Shown here in pieces: positions 62,124 to 64,000 of a stretch of DNA of 64,000 bases (the stretch's first letter is position 1; each line of letters starts with the position of its first letter). A program made the position numbers and the translations under genes. Under the pieces are notes generated by a model. That model was not told the DNA's origin, did not search any database, and saw nothing but the letters and a program-made list of their open reading frames with translations. Source of the stretch: Paenibacillus baekrokdamisoli (GTDB lineage: Bacteria; Bacillota; Bacilli; Paenibacillales; Paenibacillaceae); contig NZ_AP019308.1 in NCBI RefSeq assembly GCF_003945345.1, forward strand, positions 3,844,001 to 3,908,000. Direction: 5' to 3'.

Positions 62124-63458
62124 CTAAATCTTATAAGCCTTCATCGCCTTACGAAGCTCCTTAAAGGAAGGCTTCTTACCATACATCAGTACGCCAGTAC
62201 GATAAATTTTAGCGGACAGCCAGCCTGCACCGGCAATGGTCACTAGCAGAATAGCGATAGACAGCCATACCTGCCAAAGCGGCGGGTCAGATAAACCAAG
62301 TCTTACGACCATTGCATAAGGAGAGAAGAACGGAATGAACGATGACACTTTAATCAGCATCGAATTCGGGTTCGACAATCCACCAAACATACAAATATAG
62401 AAGCCTGCAAGAGATAGCATCGTAATAGGAAGCACCGCTTGCCCAAGATCCTCGGTACGGCTTACAATAGAGCCGACTGCCGCGAACATGGTAGAGAACA
62501 GAAAATATCCAGTCAAGAAGAACAATATTGCATAACAGAGCAGTACAGGATCGATATTACTCAGCTTGATGTTAAACTTGCTAAGCGTACTGACATTGTG
62601 TGGGAGTGTCATATTGATAACGATCACCAAGACGTATACAGCCATCTGCGTGAGAACAACCAGGAACATCCCTGTTATTTTTCCAAACATGGCTTTGAGT
62701 GGTGACACGCTAGTAATGAGAATTTCCATAACCCGTGAGCTCTTCTCAGCCGTTATCTCGCTCGCAATCATCTGCCCGCTAATCATGATCGCCATGAACA
62801 GCATGAAGAGTATCACGTACACCAGCGCCATATCCATGCCTTGCTCGGCTTCCGTCTTGCCTTTACCGATGGAGCCTGCACCTTCATTAGTTGAAATTTG
62901 GACCGTATCCAGAGTCACCGGAGCAAGCAGCAGCTCCTTTTGCTCTTTGGTCAACCCTGCTCCTTCGAGAACGCCCTGCATCTTAACGGATTGAAGCGCA
63001 GTCTGCAGAGATTGCGATGTGCTAACATCCATAAGCGCTTCTGACTTATAGACGACTTGCGGGAAGCCACCAGTGTCATTAGCTGCAAATTCGATATACC
63101 CTTTAATAACTCCATCCGCGATCGCTTTCTTCAAAGCCTGCTCGTTCCCATCTGCAGTACCTGAATCTGCTATAGGAACCAGCTTGATCTCCGGTTTATC
63201 CTGTGCCTTATAATATTGATCCAGCAAACCTACGATACGGGATTGAGTGAAGAGCTGCGATTTCACCTTATCTGCCTGACTGTTCGAATACCCAATTGAC
63301 GTTGCTTTACCCTCACCGCTGAACTGAGAAATGATATAAGGCAGATTAATCCCAATTGTTAGTATAATGGCAATAATAATGGTTGTAATGAGAAAAGCCT
63401 TACCTCTAAACTTGTTCTTGACCGTGAACCCGACAACTGTAGCAAATCCATTATTCAT
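62124..63458 (-). CDS. ABC-2-type exporter permease, NatB-like
   Basis: The protein is about 444 aa, with TM1 at about residues 18-40 (FLITTIIIAIILTIGINLPY), a large extracytoplasmic domain (about 45-215) and five or six C-terminal membrane segments. ASEITAEKSSRVMEILITSV is typical of ABC2_membrane_3/NatB proteins, which export Na+ or other small substrates. ATG 63458 with TAGGTGAG upstream overlaps the stop of the ATPase gene. It forms an exporter with that ATPase. Not linked to sugar metabolism; it probably belongs to the backbone next to the inserted block. Confidence 0.9.
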   Translation of the reverse strand: MNNGFATVVGFTVKNKFRGKAFLITTIIIAIILTIGINLPYIISQFSGEGKATSIGYSNSQADKVKSQLFTQSRIVGLLDQYYKAQDKPEIKLVPIADSGTADGNEQALKKAIADGVIKGYIEFAANDTGGFPQVVYKSEALMDVSTSQSLQTALQSVKMQGVLEGAGLTKEQKELLLAPVTLDTVQISTNEGAGSIGKGKTEAEQGMDMALVYVILFMLFMAIMISGQMIASEITAEKSSRVMEILITSVSPLKAMFGKITGMFLVVLTQMAVYVLVIVINMTLPHNVSTLSKFNIKLSNIDPVLLCYAILFFLTGYFLFSTMFAAVGSIVSRTEDLGQAVLPITMLSLAGFYICMFGGLSNPNSMLIKVSSFIPFFSPYAMVVRLGLSDPPLWQVWLSIAILLVTIAGAGWLSAKIYRTGVLMYGKKPSFKELRKAMKAYKI

Positions 63459-64000
63459 GGTTCTCACCTACCGTCTTTATAAAGATTTCGTTTAACGTTG
63501 GTTCCAATATCTCGAAGCGACTTACATTCGTTTGCGCCATTGCCAGCTCTAGGATCGGCCGACCTGCTTCCTCACGATCAATCATTAGCTCATACCCATA
63601 TTCATGACGATTCACTTTACTTACTCCACCAACCGATTCCAAACCGACTACATCACTATCGGTAGCTAGAATCACACGTTCACGCGGGAACTTTTTCTTG
63701 ATCGCCTTCAGATTGCCTTCCAATACCGCATTGGATTTGTGCAAAATCGTAATGTTCCGGCACAGCTCTTCTACATGCTCCATCCGGTGGGTGGAGAAAA
63801 GAATGCTTGAGCCCGCATCGCGAAGCTCCTTTACCGTAGACTTTAATAGCTCCACATTGACTGGATCTAGTCCACTGAAAGCCTCATCCATAATAACGAT
63901 CTTCGGATTATGAATGACTGATGCAATGAATTGGATCTTCTGCTGATTCCCTTTCGAGAGCTCTTCGACTCTCTTCCCGTAATACTCCGGAACGCTGAAC
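63451..64000 (-). CDS. ABC exporter ATP-binding protein, NatA-like (N-terminus beyond window)
   Basis: The open frame runs off the right edge, so only the C-terminal part of about 182 aa is visible. It begins mid-domain with VPEYYGKRVEELSKGNQQKI, the ABC signature, followed by Walker B IVIMDEAFSGLDP and the switch region LFSTHRMEHVEELC. The Walker A is beyond the edge. A C-terminal domain of about 100 residues is typical of this exporter group. The stop overlaps the start of the permease gene by 8 bp. Confidence 0.9.
   Translation of the reverse strand, partial: FSVPEYYGKRVEELSKGNQQKIQFIASVIHNPKIVIMDEAFSGLDPVNVELLKSTVKELRDAGSSILFSTHRMEHVEELCRNITILHKSNAVLEGNLKAIKKKFPRERVILATDSDVVGLESVGGVSKVNRHEYGYELMIDREEAGRPILELAMAQTNVSRFEILEPTLNEIFIKTVGENHE

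Overview
The window looks like a chromosomal stretch from a Paenibacillaceae-type Firmicute (Paenibacillus, Cohnella or a relative). The evidence is three SLH repeats on a giant secreted enzyme, two YesM/YesN-type two-component pairs, many lipoprotein sugar-binding proteins with ABC permease pairs, GGAGG-type ribosome binding sites and Rho-independent hairpins. No rRNA, tRNA, CRISPR array or transposase gene was found. Almost everything concerns sensing, importing and breaking down complex carbohydrate.

Layout. (1) 1-1107: the end of a TPR/ST7-like gene, then a shared terminator. (2) 1329-7477, minus strand: a sugar/polyol operon (TIM-barrel isomerase, two zinc dehydrogenases, ribulose/allulose-phosphate epimerase, L-rhamnose isomerase) ending in a GntR-LacI hybrid repressor. 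A near-palindromic operator lies inside the promoter spacer of this operon, and a second copy lies in front of the repressor gene. (3) 7731-22282, minus strand: alpha-L-rhamnosidase (GH78), GH42-like beta-galactosidase, a 2043-residue cell-wall enzyme with SLH repeats, and a sugar ABC importer (binding protein plus two permeases, no ATPase). (4) 22508-25803, plus strand: the YesM/YesN pair likely to control block 3. (5) 26064-62105: a 36-kb block flanked by inverted transposon-like ends. It holds two UxuA-like dehydratases, an esterase-like hydrolase, three beta-helix proteins, an unclassified glycosidase-like protein, an aldose-epimerase-like protein, an NAD-dependent epimerase/dehydrogenase, two MalFG permease pairs, four binding proteins, one MsmX-type ATPase, a DUF5696-type protein, an NHL/TPR/Yip1 membrane protein and its own YesM/YesN pair. 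(6) 62124-64000, minus strand: a NatAB-like ABC exporter, cut by the window edge.

How the genes work together. Blocks 2-4 read as a rhamnose- and galactose-containing glycan pathway: the surface SLH enzyme and glycosidases release sugars, the ABC importer takes them up, and the isomerase and dehydrogenases process them. Block 5 reads as a separate and nearly complete uronic-acid polysaccharide unit. In it, secreted beta-helix proteins probably cleave the chain, two ABC systems import oligosaccharides, cytoplasmic glycosidase-like and esterase-like proteins trim them, and the UxuA-like enzymes act on the sugar acids. The final kinase and aldolase steps are absent from the window.

The most notable observation is that block 5 is bracketed by inverted ends. 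Each begins TGTGG and carries repeated TGAGAC boxes spaced about 22 bp apart, and a 5-bp direct repeat (CCTAT) flanks one choice of termini. This suggests the carbohydrate unit moved as transposon cargo, although no transposase lies between the ends. The second is the cluster at 45359-54377, which joins a DUF5696-type barrel protein, an NHL-Yip1 protein and a membrane-anchored binding protein fused to carbohydrate-binding modules. It looks like an uncharacterised surface uptake machine. Assignments come from reading motifs by eye; no database search was possible.
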